Assembly (NCBI RefSeq): GCF_007035645.1
Contig: NZ_AP019632.1
Span: 682,001-746,000, forward strand
Direction of reading: 5' to 3'
DNA length: 64,000 bases
Origin: Enterobacter asburiae
Lineage (GTDB): Bacteria; Pseudomonadota; Gammaproteobacteria; Enterobacterales; Enterobacteriaceae
The position numbers and the translations under genes were made by a program. The notes below the pieces were generated by a model. That model did no database searches, was not told the origin of the DNA, and saw nothing but the letters and a program-made list of their open reading frames with translations. Of this stretch, positions 37,316 to 47,254 are shown piece by piece. How positions within the stretch are numbered: position 1 is the first letter of the stretch; every line of letters starts with the position of its first letter.

Positions 37316-37813
37316 TTATTCCGCAACCAGCGGCTCGCCGCATTTGACGCAGCGGTAGGTCGCCTCGCCGCGCACCACGCGATTATGGCGGCGGACGGTA
37401 AGCTGGTGCTGCTGACACTGGCAGCGGTAGGGGAAGGTATTGCGGCGCACCGATTCCAGCTCGAACTGATGGGTACGGCGTGCCGGAACGCCGAGCACCG
37501 CTTCCATCATCCACTTCCACTCCTTGCCGTGGGGCGCGACGCGTCCGAAGTGTTTCCACACCAGCAGATGCGCCAGCTCGTGCGGTACCACTTCCTCGAT
37601 AAACGCCTGCTGGTTTTCCATCATCAGCACCGGGTTAAGGCGGATCTCATAAGGCTCGAGCCAGGCGGTGCCGGCCGCGGTGCCGCGCTGCTGATATACG
37701 ATCTTAGGTTCAGGGTAATTACGGCCGAGCTTCAGGTTCGCCTGGGCGAGTTTTTCCCGCATGCAGCGCATAACGGCTTGCTGAACGGCAATGGGGAGAC
37801 GGGGTGCTTTCAT
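37316..37813 (-). CDS. sprT: SprT family zinc metalloprotease-like protein
   Basis: The 165-residue protein has the zinc motif HELAH in [18 protein letters not shown] and a C-terminal zinc ribbon with CQCQQHQ and [10 protein letters not shown]. It is related to the Spartan protease family; its role in enterobacteria is not established. Length equals that of E. coli SprT. It lies between galP and endA on the same strand. Confidence 0.94.
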   Translation of the reverse strand: MKAPRLPIAVQQAVMRCMREKLAQANLKLGRNYPEPKIVYQQRGTAAGTAWLEPYEIRLNPVLMMENQQAFIEEVVPHELAHLLVWKHFGRVAPHGKEWKWMMEAVLGVPARRTHQFELESVRRNTFPYRCQCQQHQLTVRRHNRVVRGEATYRCVKCGEPLVAE

Positions 37814-37839
37814 AGGGGCAGAGCATAAAGCGCGAAGCG

Positions 37840-37862
37840 GGGAGGCGCAAGAGGCGCCTCCC
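37840..37862 (-). terminator. Probable terminator downstream of galP
   Basis: GGGAGGCGC and GCGCCTCCC form a 9-bp stem with a five-base loop nine bases after the galP stop. The T-run is poor, so termination strength is uncertain. Confidence 0.5.
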
Positions 37863-37871
37863 GCATGAGGA

Positions 37872-39269
37872 TTAGTCGTGGGCGCCGATTTCGCGCAGAG
37901 GACGACCTTTCATCAGGTTACGTTCAATATGTTCCAGAGAAACGTGTTTGGTTTCTGGAACCAGCCAGATAGTCAGCACAATAAAGAAGATGTTCAGACC
38001 AGCGTAGACCCAGAAGGTGTTCGCGTTGCCCAGGGTATTGAGCATGGTCAGGAACGTTGCGCCGACGATCATGTTGGCAATCCAGTTGGTTGCGGTAGAG
38101 CAGGTGATACCAAAATCACGCCCTTTCAGCGGCTGGATCTCAGAGCACAGCACCCAAATCAGCGGGCCGGCGCTCATCGCAAACCCGACGATAAACATCA
38201 GCAGCATGCCGACCGCAAAGTACTGGGCGGTTGGTGAGTGAATGCCCACATGCATCATGGTACCGAGGACACCCATACCGGCCGCCATCACCAGGAAGCC
38301 CAGCGTCAGGGTTGGCTTACGTCCCCAGCGGTCCACCAGGCCAATGGCGATAAAGGTCGCCAGCACGTTGGTCAGACCCACGATGACGGTCCCCCACATC
38401 TGCTCGGTGGTGTTGGTATAGCCCGCCAGCTCAAAGATTTTTGGCGCGTAATACATGATGACGTTCATCCCGGTGAACTGCTGCATCACCTGAAGCAGCA
38501 CGCCGAGGAACACCGCGCGGCGGAAGTTGCTGTTCTCTTTAAACAGCGCCCAGCCGGACTGCTTGACCTTCAGACTTTCGCGGATCTCTTCCAGCTCGTT
38601 TTTCGCTTCCGCGCTGGTATCGCGCAGGCGCATCAGTACGCGTTCGGCATCGTGGAATCGGCGTTTCGCGGCGAACCAGCGCGGGCTGTCCGGCAGGAAA
38701 AAGACGCCAATCAGCAGCAGAATGGCCGGGATGATGATCACGCCGAGCATCCAGCGCCATGCGCCGCTGTAGCTAAACGCGGTATCGGAAAGATACGCGC
38801 CCAAAATACCGATGGTGATCATGAGCTGATACATCGAAATCATACTGCCGCGGATTTTCTCCGGCGCGATTTCAGACAGGTAAAGCGGGGCGGTATAGGA
38901 CGCCACGCCCACGGCCAGGCCGAGCAGCACGCGGGAAACCAGCAGAACCTCAACGTTAGGCGCAGCGGCAGAGAAGAGTGAACCGGCAACGAACAGGATC
39001 GCGCCGATCATCAGGCTCTTTTTACGCCCGAGCTTGAAGGAGAGCCAGCCGCTGCCGACGGCACCGACGGCGGCACCGAACATCATGGAGCTGACCACCC
39101 ACTCCTGGGTGTGAGCGCTGATCTGGAACTCGTCAGTGATGAAAGGTAATGCACCGGCAATCACGCCGATATCCAGGCCAAAAAGTAATCCTGCCAGGGC
39201 GGCGAGGAAACAGACGAAGAATGTCATCGCCTTGTTGGACGTACGCCCCTGTTTTTTATTGTCAGGCAT
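37872..39269 (-). CDS. galP: Galactose:proton symporter
   Basis: GalP is a 12-helix sugar porter of the major facilitator superfamily that imports galactose and glucose with protons. The 465-residue protein has the signatures [14 protein letters not shown], the GRKKS loop, [24 protein letters not shown] and the end [16 protein letters not shown]. Its upstream region holds a perfect CRP palindrome and a GalR/GalS operator, matching known control of galP in E. coli. No truncation is seen. Confidence 0.97.
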   Translation of the reverse strand: MPDNKKQGRTSNKAMTFFVCFLAALAGLLFGLDIGVIAGALPFITDEFQISAHTQEWVVSSMMFGAAVGAVGSGWLSFKLGRKKSLMIGAILFVAGSLFSAAAPNVEVLLVSRVLLGLAVGVASYTAPLYLSEIAPEKIRGSMISMYQLMITIGILGAYLSDTAFSYSGAWRWMLGVIIIPAILLLIGVFFLPDSPRWFAAKRRFHDAERVLMRLRDTSAEAKNELEEIRESLKVKQSGWALFKENSNFRRAVFLGVLLQVMQQFTGMNVIMYYAPKIFELAGYTNTTEQMWGTVIVGLTNVLATFIAIGLVDRWGRKPTLTLGFLVMAAGMGVLGTMMHVGIHSPTAQYFAVGMLLMFIVGFAMSAGPLIWVLCSEIQPLKGRDFGITCSTATNWIANMIVGATFLTMLNTLGNANTFWVYAGLNIFFIVLTIWLVPETKHVSLEHIERNLMKGRPLREIGAHD

Positions 39270-39330
39270 TATGCCCTCCAGTTGGGTTATCAGTTTTATT
39301 GATGTAAAGGGTAGGTGAGTGACCCGTAAA

Positions 39331-39352
39331 AATATGTGAGATTAATCACATA
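39331..39352. promoter_or_regulatory. CRP site upstream of galP
   Basis: TGTGA-GATTAA-TCACA at 39335-39350 is a perfect match to the CRP palindrome. It lies about 65 bp before the galP ATG and directly beside the GalR operator. Confidence 0.8.
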
Positions 39353-39353
39353 G

Positions 39354-39369
39354 GTGTAATCGGTTACAC
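39354..39369. promoter_or_regulatory. GalR/GalS operator at galP
   Basis: GTGTAATCGGTTACAC is a near-perfect 16-bp palindrome fitting the gal operator consensus GTGKAANCGNTTRCAC. It lies one base beyond the CRP site, so repressor and activator probably interact. Confidence 0.8.
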
Positions 39370-39535
39370 TAGCGTGCAACCGTAAAAATAATTAAAGCTT
39401 TGAAAATATAGAGGTAAACGAGGTGATATGCATCGCGAAAGAACACATTTCAGACTTAACTGAAAGGCGATGTAACAGCAGAAGAAAGGCGATCATGCAA
39501 AGAGAATATTCTGAAAGCGAGACGCGTCCGGTGCG

Positions 39536-39551
39536 GTGTAATCGGTACCAT
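39536..39551. promoter_or_regulatory. Possible second, weaker GalR/GalS operator
   Basis: GTGTAATCGGTACCAT shares its first 11 bases with the main operator and lies 182 bp upstream of it. The right half is degenerate. A two-operator arrangement would allow looping, as in the gal operon. Confidence 0.35.
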
Positions 39552-39580
39552 ATGTGCACCTTTGCGGCGCCACCAACAAA

Positions 39581-39609
39581 AAAAGGCCAGCCCGAAGGCT
39601 GGCCTTTTA
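39581..39609 (-). terminator. Terminator of metK
   Basis: AAAAGGCCAGCC-CGAA-GGCTGGCCTTTT is a symmetrical strong stem with a T-run on the minus strand, 20 bases after the metK stop. Confidence 0.9.
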
Positions 39610-39628
39610 TCACGCAGATGTCAGTCGA

Positions 39629-40783
39629 TTACTTCAGACCGGCAGCTTCACGCAGCAGGGCGGCTTTGTCGGTTTTTTCCCATGGGAAATGTTCACGACC
39701 AAAGTGACCGTATGCCGCGGTTTCTTTGTAGATTGGGTGCAGCAGATCCAGCATCTGAATCAGGCCGTATGGACGCAGGTCGAAGAACTCGCGCACCAGC
39801 AGCGTCAGCTGTTCTGAAGGTACTTTCTCGGTACCGAAGGTTTCAACCATGATGGAGGTTGGCTCAGCTACGCCGATCGCGTAGGAAACCTGGATCTCAC
39901 AGCGGTCAGCCAGGCCGGCTGCAACGATGTTTTTCGCCACATAACGTGCCGCGTACGCCGCAGAACGGTCAACTTTAGACGGATCTTTACCAGAGAACGC
40001 ACCGCCACCGTGACGCGCCATGCCGCCGTAGGTATCAACGATGATTTTACGACCGGTCAGGCCGCAGTCGCCCATTGGGCCGCCGATAACGAAGCGTCCG
40101 GTTGGGTTGATGAAGAATTTGGTCGCAGAGCTCAGCCATTCGGTCGGCAGAACCGGCTTGATGATCTCTTCCATCACTGCTTCCTGCAGGGATTTCTGAT
40201 CGATATCTTCGGAATGCTGGGTAGAAAGCACTACCGCGTCAATCCCAACGATTTTGCCGTCGTCATACTGGAAGGTGACCTGGCTTTTCGCATCCGGGCG
40301 CAGCCACGGCAGGGTGCCGTTTTTACGCACTTCAGCCTGACGCTGCACCAGACGGTGTGCGTAGGTGACCGGTGCTGGCATCAGCACGTCGGTTTCGTTG
40401 GTTGCATAGCCGAACATCAGGCCCTGGTCGCCCGCGCCCTGTTCCAGCGGATCGGCACGGTCAACGCCCTGGTTGATGTCTGGAGACTGTTTGCCAATCG
40501 CGCTCAGAACCGCGCAGGAGTTGGCATCAAAGCCCATATCAGAATGCACATAGCCGATCTCACGCACCGTGTTACGGGTGATCTCTTCGATATCAACCCA
40601 TGCGCTGGTGGTGATCTCACCGCCAACCAGAACCATGCCGGTTTTGACATAGGTTTCGCACGCGACGCGCGCTTTAGGATCCTGCGCCAGGATCGCATCC
40701 AGCACTGCATCGGAGATTTGGTCAGCAATTTTATCAGGATGTCCTTCTGATACGGACTCGGACGTAAACAGGTGTTTTGCCAT
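39629..40783 (-). CDS. metK: S-adenosylmethionine synthetase
   Basis: MetK makes S-adenosylmethionine from methionine and ATP. The 384-residue protein starts [20 protein letters not shown] and has the two family signatures [12 protein letters not shown] and [19 protein letters not shown], plus [17 protein letters not shown]. It is a single-gene transcript with a strong terminator. Met-box-like repeats in the promoter region suggest MetJ repression. Confidence 0.98.
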   Translation of the reverse strand: MAKHLFTSESVSEGHPDKIADQISDAVLDAILAQDPKARVACETYVKTGMVLVGGEITTSAWVDIEEITRNTVREIGYVHSDMGFDANSCAVLSAIGKQSPDINQGVDRADPLEQGAGDQGLMFGYATNETDVLMPAPVTYAHRLVQRQAEVRKNGTLPWLRPDAKSQVTFQYDDGKIVGIDAVVLSTQHSEDIDQKSLQEAVMEEIIKPVLPTEWLSSATKFFINPTGRFVIGGPMGDCGLTGRKIIVDTYGGMARHGGGAFSGKDPSKVDRSAAYAARYVAKNIVAAGLADRCEIQVSYAIGVAEPTSIMVETFGTEKVPSEQLTLLVREFFDLRPYGLIQMLDLLHPIYKETAAYGHFGREHFPWEKTDKAALLREAAGLK

Positions 40784-40903
40784 GTTTTATTTCACCTAAG
40801 AGGAATTTGGTTAGCTCAAGCTGCTGTGCGGAATAGCCAAAGGAGATAATTCTACCAAGGCCTGCAGGTTTTTGACACTGGCAGTATGAGTGTTAATCAG
40901 TAT

Positions 40904-40927
40904 AGATGGATTAACATCTGGACGGCT
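40904..40927 (-). promoter_or_regulatory. Candidate MetJ Met-box array upstream of metK
   Basis: Read on the minus strand, three adjacent 8-mers AGCCGTCC, AGATGTTA and ATCCATCT each match the AGACGTCT Met box at five to six positions. They run into a TATACT -10-like hexamer (40899-40904), about 120 bp before the metK start. Tandem imperfect boxes over a promoter are typical of MetJ operators. Confidence 0.5.
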
Positions 40928-41446
40928 ATTTTAGGTCACTTCTTCGCCCGATTTCCAGTTTTTTTTGACTAACCTCTCACTCAGTTGAAATTACGGCTGG
41001 CAATAATTCCTGACGGCCCCGGCAACACGCACATTTATCTTTTGCTTTTTACCCCTGTTCTCGGTATAAAACGCGGCGCGCGGCTCATATAAAATAAGCG
41101 CTCGATGAACTCATCGTGTCGCCACTTCCAGCCGGGTTAAGCAGTGAACTTTTAGCTTTGGCTTGTGGTCCGTTTCAGCAGAGGCGGCCGTGGAGGTGAT
41201 ACGAGATAATGAACCATCGTTTTCCGCACATTCAGCGCAGCCGTTCTGGCGCGTATTTGATTCCCGCAACCCGCATTTCTAGTCTGCAAACCTGCCGATG
41301 TTATACCCATCTCGGCGCTTCTCAGGATTCCAGGGCCGGTCACGCTTTGTGAAAACTGAACAAGGGCGCTCTTGTTAATACAAGAGTTTTCTCGTGGTTT
41401 CGCCGAACCTTGTCATACAGAGTTCGGATACGTGTTTTACAATGAT
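40928..41446. other. Intergenic region metK-yqgB
   Basis: Besides the metK promoter at its left edge, I see no supported gene in this segment. A minus-strand frame at 41152-41343 has no recognised product. The right part should hold the promoter of the yqgB-speA transcript. Confidence 0.4.
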
Positions 41447-41578
41447 ATGAACAAGAAACCGGTCGCACGGTCTGGTTTTCAGCATACTCTGCTGGGAAAC
41501 GGAGCCGTTTATGGGTTGTTATCGCCGTATAACGCTGCGATAGTAGTCAACTGTTTTACACTTATTACAAAGAGTTGA
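41447..41578 (+). CDS. yqgB: YqgB, small protein upstream of speA
   Basis: The 43-residue frame [20 protein letters not shown], ending [16 protein letters not shown], closely resembles E. coli YqgB, including the hydrophobic [10 protein letters not shown] segment near the C-terminus. It ends nine bases before the speA start, and the speA ribosome site GAGG overlaps its stop codon region. The E. coli protein has been linked to acid response; the function is not settled. The open frame extends 25 codons upstream without similarity. Confidence 0.75.
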   Translation: MNKKPVARSGFQHTLLGNGAVYGLLSPYNAAIVVNCFTLITKS

Positions 41579-41586
41579 GGTTCGCT

Positions 41587-43563
41587 ATGTCTGACGACAT
41601 GTCTTCTTTTTCGCCTTCGTCAGCGGGCGAACAGGGTGTACTACGTTCTATGCAGGAGGTTGCGATGAGCTCCGAGGAAGCCAGCAAGATGCTGCGCACT
41701 TACAATATTGCCTGGTGGGGCAATAACTACTACGACGTCAACGAACTGGGCCACATCAGCGTCTGCCCGGATCCGGACGTCCCTGAAGCGCGCGTGGATC
41801 TCGCGAAACTGGTGAAAGCCCGTGAGGCTCAGGGCCAGCGTTTGCCTGCACTGTTCTGCTTCCCGCAGATCCTGCAACATCGCCTGCGTTCTATTAACGC
41901 CGCGTTCAAGCGCGCGCGTGAGTCCTACGGCTATAAAGGCGACTATTTCCTGGTTTACCCGATCAAGGTGAACCAGCACCGCCGCGTGATTGAATCCCTG
42001 ATCCACTCCGGCGAGCCGCTGGGCCTGGAAGCTGGCTCCAAAGCGGAGCTGATGGCGGTTCTGGCCCATGCGGGCATGACCCGTTCAGTGATCGTCTGTA
42101 ACGGCTATAAAGACCGTGAATACATTCGTCTGGCGCTGATCGGCGAAAAGATGGGCCACAAGGTCTATCTGGTTATCGAAAAGATGACCGAAATCGCCAT
42201 CGTGCTGGAAGAGGCCGAACGTCTGAACGTGGTGCCACGCCTTGGCGTGCGTGCGCGTCTGGCGTCACAAGGTTCCGGTAAATGGCAGTCCTCCGGCGGC
42301 GAGAAATCCAAGTTCGGCCTGGCGGCAAACCAGGTGCTGCAGCTGGTGGAAATCCTGCGCGAGCGCGGTCGTCTGGACAGCATTCAGCTGCTGCACTTCC
42401 ACCTCGGCTCGCAGATGGCCAACATTCGCGACATCGCCACCGGCGTGCGTGAATCCGCGCGTTTCTACGTTGAGCTGCACAAGCTCGGCGTGAATATTCA
42501 GTGCTTCGACGTGGGCGGCGGCCTCGGCGTGGACTACGAAGGGACCCGCTCGCAGTCTGACTGTTCCGTGAACTACGGCCTGAACGAATACGCGAACAAC
42601 ATCATCTGGGCGATCGGTGATGCCTGTGAAGAGAACGGCCTGCCGCACCCGACGGTGATCACCGAATCCGGTCGCGCGGTGACCGCGCACCATACGGTGC
42701 TGGTCTCTAACATCATCGGCGTTGAGCGTAGCGAAATCAGCGAAGCGACGCCTCCGGCAGACGATGCTCCGCGTTCCCTGCAAAGCATGTGGGAAACCTG
42801 GCAGGAAATGCACGAGCCGGGCACGCGTCGTTCCCTGCGCGAATGGCTGCACGACAGCCAGATGGATCTGCATGATATTCACGTGGGTTATTCTTCAGGC
42901 ACCTTCAGCCTGCAGGAGCGCGCGTGGGCGGAGCAGCTCTACCTGAACATGTGCCATGAAGTGCAGAAACAGCTCGACCCGAGCAACCGCGCGCACCGTC
43001 CGATTATCGACGAGCTGCAGGAGCGTATGGCGGATAAGATTTACGTCAACTTCTCGCTGTTCCAGTCGATGCCGGATGCCTGGGGTATCGACCAGCTGTT
43101 CCCGGTTCTGCCGCTGGAAGGGCTGAACCACGCGCCGGAACGTCGTGCGGTGCTGCTGGATATCACCTGTGATTCCGACGGTGCCATCGACCACTACGTC
43201 GACGGCGACGGTATCGCAACGACGATGCCAATGCCGGAATACGACCCGGAGAACCCGCCGATGCTGGGCTTCTTTATGGTCGGCGCGTATCAGGAGATCC
43301 TCGGCAACATGCACAACCTGTTCGGTGATACCGAAGCGGTGGACGTGTTCGTGTTCCCTGACGGCAACGTGGAAATTGAGCTGTCCGATGAAGGAGACAC
43401 CGTGGCGGACATGCTGGAATACGTTCAGCTGGATCCGAAAAAACTGCTCACTCAGTTCCGCGACCAGGTGAAAAACACCGGTCTGGACGATGCGCTCCAG
43501 CAGCAGTTCCTGGAAGAGTTTGAAGCGGGCCTGTACGGGTACACCTACCTGGAAGACGAGTAG
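41587..43563 (+). CDS. speA: Biosynthetic arginine decarboxylase
   Basis: SpeA converts arginine to agmatine, the first step of the second putrescine route. The 658-residue fold-type III PLP enzyme has its PLP lysine in [10 protein letters not shown] near residue 127, the glycine-rich [15 protein letters not shown], and C-terminal [16 protein letters not shown] with the catalytic cysteine in TCDSDG. Homology starts at [10 protein letters not shown] (41587), four codons after an upstream ATG and seven bases after GAGG. It is followed by speB. Confidence 0.97.
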   Translation: MSDDMSSFSPSSAGEQGVLRSMQEVAMSSEEASKMLRTYNIAWWGNNYYDVNELGHISVCPDPDVPEARVDLAKLVKAREAQGQRLPALFCFPQILQHRLRSINAAFKRARESYGYKGDYFLVYPIKVNQHRRVIESLIHSGEPLGLEAGSKAELMAVLAHAGMTRSVIVCNGYKDREYIRLALIGEKMGHKVYLVIEKMTEIAIVLEEAERLNVVPRLGVRARLASQGSGKWQSSGGEKSKFGLAANQVLQLVEILRERGRLDSIQLLHFHLGSQMANIRDIATGVRESARFYVELHKLGVNIQCFDVGGGLGVDYEGTRSQSDCSVNYGLNEYANNIIWAIGDACEENGLPHPTVITESGRAVTAHHTVLVSNIIGVERSEISEATPPADDAPRSLQSMWETWQEMHEPGTRRSLREWLHDSQMDLHDIHVGYSSGTFSLQERAWAEQLYLNMCHEVQKQLDPSNRAHRPIIDELQERMADKIYVNFSLFQSMPDAWGIDQLFPVLPLEGLNHAPERRAVLLDITCDSDGAIDHYVDGDGIATTMPMPEYDPENPPMLGFFMVGAYQEILGNMHNLFGDTEAVDVFVFPDGNVEIELSDEGDTVADMLEYVQLDPKKLLTQFRDQVKNTGLDDALQQQFLEEFEAGLYGYTYLEDE

Positions 43564-43569
43564 GAAAAC

Positions 43570-43615
43570 GCCCTCTCCCACAGGGAGAGGGCGGGGTGAG
43601 GGCATCAGACCGCAC
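43570..43615. repeat. REP-like element
   Basis: GCCCTCTCCCACAGGGAGAG, then GGCGGGGTGAGGGCATCAGACCGCAC-type sequence, is the inverse orientation of the repeat at 24.4 and 49.3 kb. It lies just after the speA stop. Confidence 0.8.
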
Positions 43616-43685
43616 AATGCCCTATACTCACTTGAACCCGTATGCATTACCGGCGATAATTCGCCCCAATGAGCGATTTACGAAT

Positions 43686-43731
43686 CAATCCCTTCCTCGT
43701 CGGGTTTAACGACGCGGAGGGGATTTTTTTT
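43686..43731 (+). terminator. Terminator between speA and speB
   Basis: AATCCCTTCCTCGTCG pairs imperfectly with CGACGCGGAGGGGATT, followed by an unbroken run of T. speB may therefore depend partly on its own promoter or on read-through. Confidence 0.75.
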
Positions 43732-43771
43732 CATCTGTTTTTAATGTATCGACTTTAAAAGAGGTCAGGAC

Positions 43772-44692
43772 ATGAGCACTTTAGGTCATCAGTACGATAA
43801 CTCTCTGGTATCTAACGCGTTTGGTTTTTTACGCCTTCCGATGAACTTCCAGCCGTACGACAGCGACGCTGACTGGGTGATCACCGGCGTGCCGTTCGAT
43901 ATGGCAACATCTGGCCGCGCGGGTGGTCGTCACGGCCCGGCAGCGATCCGTCAGGTTTCCACTAACCTGGCCTGGGAGCATAACCGCTTTCCGTGGAACT
44001 TCGACATGCGCGAGCGCCTGAACGTGGTGGACTGCGGTGACCTGGTGTACGCCTTCGGCGACGCGCGTGAGATGAGCGAGAAGCTGCAGGCGCACGCCGA
44101 GAAGCTGCTGGCTGCCGGTAAGCGCATGCTCTCGTTCGGCGGTGACCATTTCGTAACCCTGCCGCTGCTGCGCGCCCATGCGAAGCACTTCGGTAAAATG
44201 GCGCTGGTGCACTTCGATGCACATACCGACACTTACGCGAACGGCTGCGAGTTTGACCACGGCACCATGTTCTTCACCGCGCCGAACGAAGGTCTGATCG
44301 ACCCGAACCACTCCGTGCAGATCGGCATTCGCACCGAGTTCGACAAAGACAACGGTTTCACCGTGCTGGATGCAGGCCAGGTTAACGATCGCGGCGTGGA
44401 CGACATCATCGCTCAGGTGAAGCAGATCGTGGGTGATATGCCCGTGTATCTGACCTTCGACATCGACTGTCTGGATCCGGCATTTGCACCGGGCACCGGT
44501 ACGCCGGTCATCGGCGGTTTGACCTCAGATCGTGCCATCAAGCTGGTGCGCGGCCTGAAGGATCTGAACATTGTCGGGATGGACGTGGTGGAAGTGGCGC
44601 CTGCGTATGACCAGTCCGAGATCACCGCGCTGGCCGCAGCGACTCTGGCGCTGGAAATGCTCTATATTCAGGCAGCCAAAAAAGGCGAATAA
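43772..44692 (+). CDS. speB: Agmatinase
   Basis: SpeB hydrolyses agmatine to putrescine and urea. The 306-residue ureohydrolase has all manganese-binding signatures: [29 protein letters not shown] and [18 protein letters not shown]. It completes the SpeA-SpeB route. An AGAGGTCAGG ribosome site precedes the ATG. A shared terminator separates it from the convergent porin gene. Confidence 0.97.
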   Translation: MSTLGHQYDNSLVSNAFGFLRLPMNFQPYDSDADWVITGVPFDMATSGRAGGRHGPAAIRQVSTNLAWEHNRFPWNFDMRERLNVVDCGDLVYAFGDAREMSEKLQAHAEKLLAAGKRMLSFGGDHFVTLPLLRAHAKHFGKMALVHFDAHTDTYANGCEFDHGTMFFTAPNEGLIDPNHSVQIGIRTEFDKDNGFTVLDAGQVNDRGVDDIIAQVKQIVGDMPVYLTFDIDCLDPAFAPGTGTPVIGGLTSDRAIKLVRGLKDLNIVGMDVVEVAPAYDQSEITALAAATLALEMLYIQAAKKGE

Positions 44693-44708
44693 GCCTCACC
44701 TTGCGTGA

Positions 44709-44738
44709 AAAAAAACCTCTCTATTGAGAGGTTTTTTA
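44709..44738. terminator. Bidirectional terminator between speB and the porin gene
   Basis: AAAACCTCTC-TATT-GAGAGGTTTT has A- and T-rich flanks on both sides, so it can serve both convergent genes. Confidence 0.85.
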
Positions 44739-44744
44739 TTGCCT

Positions 44745-46013
44745 TTAGAACACGTTAAACGGGTATTCCACGTAAGCGCGGATCTCGTCCCCGCCCACGT
44801 TGTACTCGCTGGCGTTGCTCGAGACGCGTAGGACGGAGTAGCGCAGTTTCAGCTTCAGATCCTTCGCCGGACCATCCTGCACCTGGTACTGGATCTGGTT
44901 AAACCACTCGTGCTCTTTACCGTTGCTGGTTTCAGAGGTTTTGATGTTATCGCCGCGCACGTAGGCGGTAGTCCAGCTCAGGCCCGGTAAGCCAAGGCCG
45001 GCAAAGTCCAGAGCGTAGGATGCCTGCCAGGAACGTTCATCTTCGCCGTTAAAATCAGACCAGTAGGAGTTCGCCAGCCAGATGGTGTTTCCGCCGTCAC
45101 CCACGCCGCCCTTGTCGCGATAGCCGCCGTAGTTGTAGCCGGTGCTGCCGCTGCTCTGCTGGTACGCCACTTTGAACGTGTGAATATCCCAGATGTAGCT
45201 CGCCGCCAGGCTCCAGATGGTGTTGCTGCGGCCCGTGTCGAGGCTGTCCGCGTAACCCTGATCCAGACGGGAGTTATAGCCGTTGAAGTCGAGCACCAGC
45301 TGCTGCCCGGTGCTGAACGGCTGTTTGAAGTTCATGCCCAGGTACTGCTTGTTCATCACCTCTTCATTATGAGAGGCGTACAGCGCGCCGCTGAACTGGT
45401 CGTTAAACTGATAGCTCGCACCGCCGAAGGAGAGGCTCTTCAGTCCGCTGTCGTGGCGGTCATCGCTTTTACGCTGCTCGTCGGTGAAGTAACCGGCGTT
45501 GATTTCCAGACCGTCGATCTCTTTCGAGGTCAGCATGGTGCCGGTGTAGCTTTCAAACAGCAGGCGGGAGCTGTCGGCATTCACGATGGGCAGCTCAGGG
45601 CGCTGATTTCCGTAGCTCAGTACGGTATTCGAGATGCGCATTTTGGCGGTTGCGCCAAACTTTGCCAGATCGGATTTTGCCCGGTCGTCGTCTTCCTGCT
45701 TAAAGAAGTCGATGCCGCCCGCGCCGCTCTTGCCGCGGCCGCCGTCCAGGCGCACGCCATACTGCGCGATTCCGTCCACGCCAAAGCCCACCAGCCCTTC
45801 GGTATAGCCGGATGCAAACGTGGCGATGATCCCCTGACCCCATTCGGCTTTATCCTGCTGGCCCTGATGGTAGTCGCGGCTGATATACGCATTGCGTAAA
45901 AACAGATCCAGATGGCTGTCGTCAATAAAACCCTGGCTGTCGGATTGCTGGCTTGCAGCGGCGGGTAATGCGGAAAATAAGCTTAAAGCAACTAATGATA
46001 ATTCTTTTTTCAC
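44745..46013 (-). CDS. OprD-family outer-membrane porin
   Basis: The 422-residue protein has a signal peptide (MKKELSLVALSLFSALPAAA). An OprD-family barrel follows, with FIDDSHLDLFLRNAYISRDY at the N-terminus, alternating aromatic strands, and a terminal phenylalanine (YPFNVF) as required for outer-membrane insertion. OprD porins import specific small substrates such as basic amino acids, carboxylates or chitosugars; enterobacterial ChiP is one. The substrate here is unknown. Lying beside speB may hint at amino acid or polyamine uptake, but that is speculation. E. coli K-12 lacks a gene at this spot. Confidence 0.88.
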   Translation of the reverse strand: MKKELSLVALSLFSALPAAASQQSDSQGFIDDSHLDLFLRNAYISRDYHQGQQDKAEWGQGIIATFASGYTEGLVGFGVDGIAQYGVRLDGGRGKSGAGGIDFFKQEDDDRAKSDLAKFGATAKMRISNTVLSYGNQRPELPIVNADSSRLLFESYTGTMLTSKEIDGLEINAGYFTDEQRKSDDRHDSGLKSLSFGGASYQFNDQFSGALYASHNEEVMNKQYLGMNFKQPFSTGQQLVLDFNGYNSRLDQGYADSLDTGRSNTIWSLAASYIWDIHTFKVAYQQSSGSTGYNYGGYRDKGGVGDGGNTIWLANSYWSDFNGEDERSWQASYALDFAGLGLPGLSWTTAYVRGDNIKTSETSNGKEHEWFNQIQYQVQDGPAKDLKLKLRYSVLRVSSNASEYNVGGDEIRAYVEYPFNVF

Positions 46014-46223
46014 GGAGGGAACGTCTCTGTCTGGATATAGTAATTTGAATAACTGCGGGGGTGATAATTACCGGAAAAAGTGACCTTTGCAATAATTATG
46101 TGACCAGACATTTCAAGGTGATAAGGCAGATTTGGCGGGGCTTTCAGGGGGGTTGTCGATACGTGCTGTTAAGTTAACAATTCATGCGAAATAAAAAGGA
46201 GGCAAATCTGCCTCCTTCCAAAA

Positions 46224-46982
46224 TTATTTAATTCCGTCTGCGGCCATACGATCGCGAATATGCTGTGCGCGTTCTTCTGAGGCCGGGTGATCGTCAAACA
46301 TGGAGCTTTGGCGTCCGGCTTCCAGCTTGGCCAGTTTTTCGAAGCTGGTGGCTAAGCCTGATGGATTAATGCCGCGTTTGCGCAACAGATCGTAGGAGTA
46401 GTCATCCGCCTCGGACTCCTGACGCTGTGAGAACTGAGAGTTAACCAGCTTTTCACCCACGTCCCCAAGCTGTGACTGCGACAGGCTACCAACGATACCG
46501 CCCGCAGAGGCCGCTGCTGCGCGGATGGCATTGGTGCCCAGGGCAACCTGCATCCCTTTCTTCACGTGGCCCAGGGCAACGTGGCCCATTTCATGGCCGA
46601 TGACCGCTTCCACTTCGTTGTCGGTCATCATGTCCATCAGCCCGCTGTAGACACGGATACAGCCGTTCGCCATCGCGAAGGCGTTCACGTCTTTCGCCAT
46701 GTACACCTTGTAGTTCACCGGCTGGCCGTTGATGTTGTCGCCCAGCGCGGAAGCAATCTTATTCAGACGCTGCGTGTAGGTACTGTTAGCCGGCGCAAGC
46801 GTGGCTTTTCCGTCCATATCTTTACAGGCCTGGTCGCTCAGCGCTTTCACCTGCGCATCGCTCAGGGAATAGGCCTGAAAGGCCTCTGCGCCTGACGTCA
46901 TCAGACCGTTAGAATCCATATTCTGACAGCCGCTCAGCAGGAGCGTTGTACCCAGGGCCAGCACTATTGCACGCATTTTCAT
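46224..46982 (-). CDS. loiP: Outer-membrane zinc metalloprotease LoiP
   Basis: LoiP (YggG) is an M48-family metalloprotease lipoprotein induced at low osmolarity in E. coli. The 252-residue protein has a lipoprotein signal ending in LLLSGC. The zinc motif is HEMGH in VIGHEMGHVALGH, the third ligand lies in ESEADDYSYDLL, and the end is MFDDHPASEERAQHI. I chose 46982, with GGAAG seven bases upstream, over an upstream open-frame start. Confidence 0.95.
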   Translation of the reverse strand: MKMRAIVLALGTTLLLSGCQNMDSNGLMTSGAEAFQAYSLSDAQVKALSDQACKDMDGKATLAPANSTYTQRLNKIASALGDNINGQPVNYKVYMAKDVNAFAMANGCIRVYSGLMDMMTDNEVEAVIGHEMGHVALGHVKKGMQVALGTNAIRAAAASAGGIVGSLSQSQLGDVGEKLVNSQFSQRQESEADDYSYDLLRKRGINPSGLATSFEKLAKLEAGRQSSMFDDHPASEERAQHIRDRMAADGIK

Positions 46983-47254
46983 GAGGTTGCTTCCGTACTC
47001 GTTAAACTGAATAAAATCCGAAAAGGGCACCGTCAGCGAAGCCGGTGTCGGGCTAAGTATAAGGAATATCTACAGGGCCGGGCGAGCAGATTGCGCAACA
47101 TGCGAGCATGATCCAGAGATTTCTTAACAAGCAAAAGAATGCTCCATGTACATGACTTGCGGCTTGGGTTACATTGTTGGCACTTTTTTCCGGCGTAGCC
47201 CAAAACGCGCTGTCGTCAAGGGCATGGCCTTTAACAGTCCGATCTGGAGTTAAA

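Noticed and set aside
41152..41343. Minus-strand 63-codon frame in the metK-yqgB gap, in the area of E. coli yqgC
   Set aside because: I could not support similarity to any protein, and the start lacks a ribosome site.
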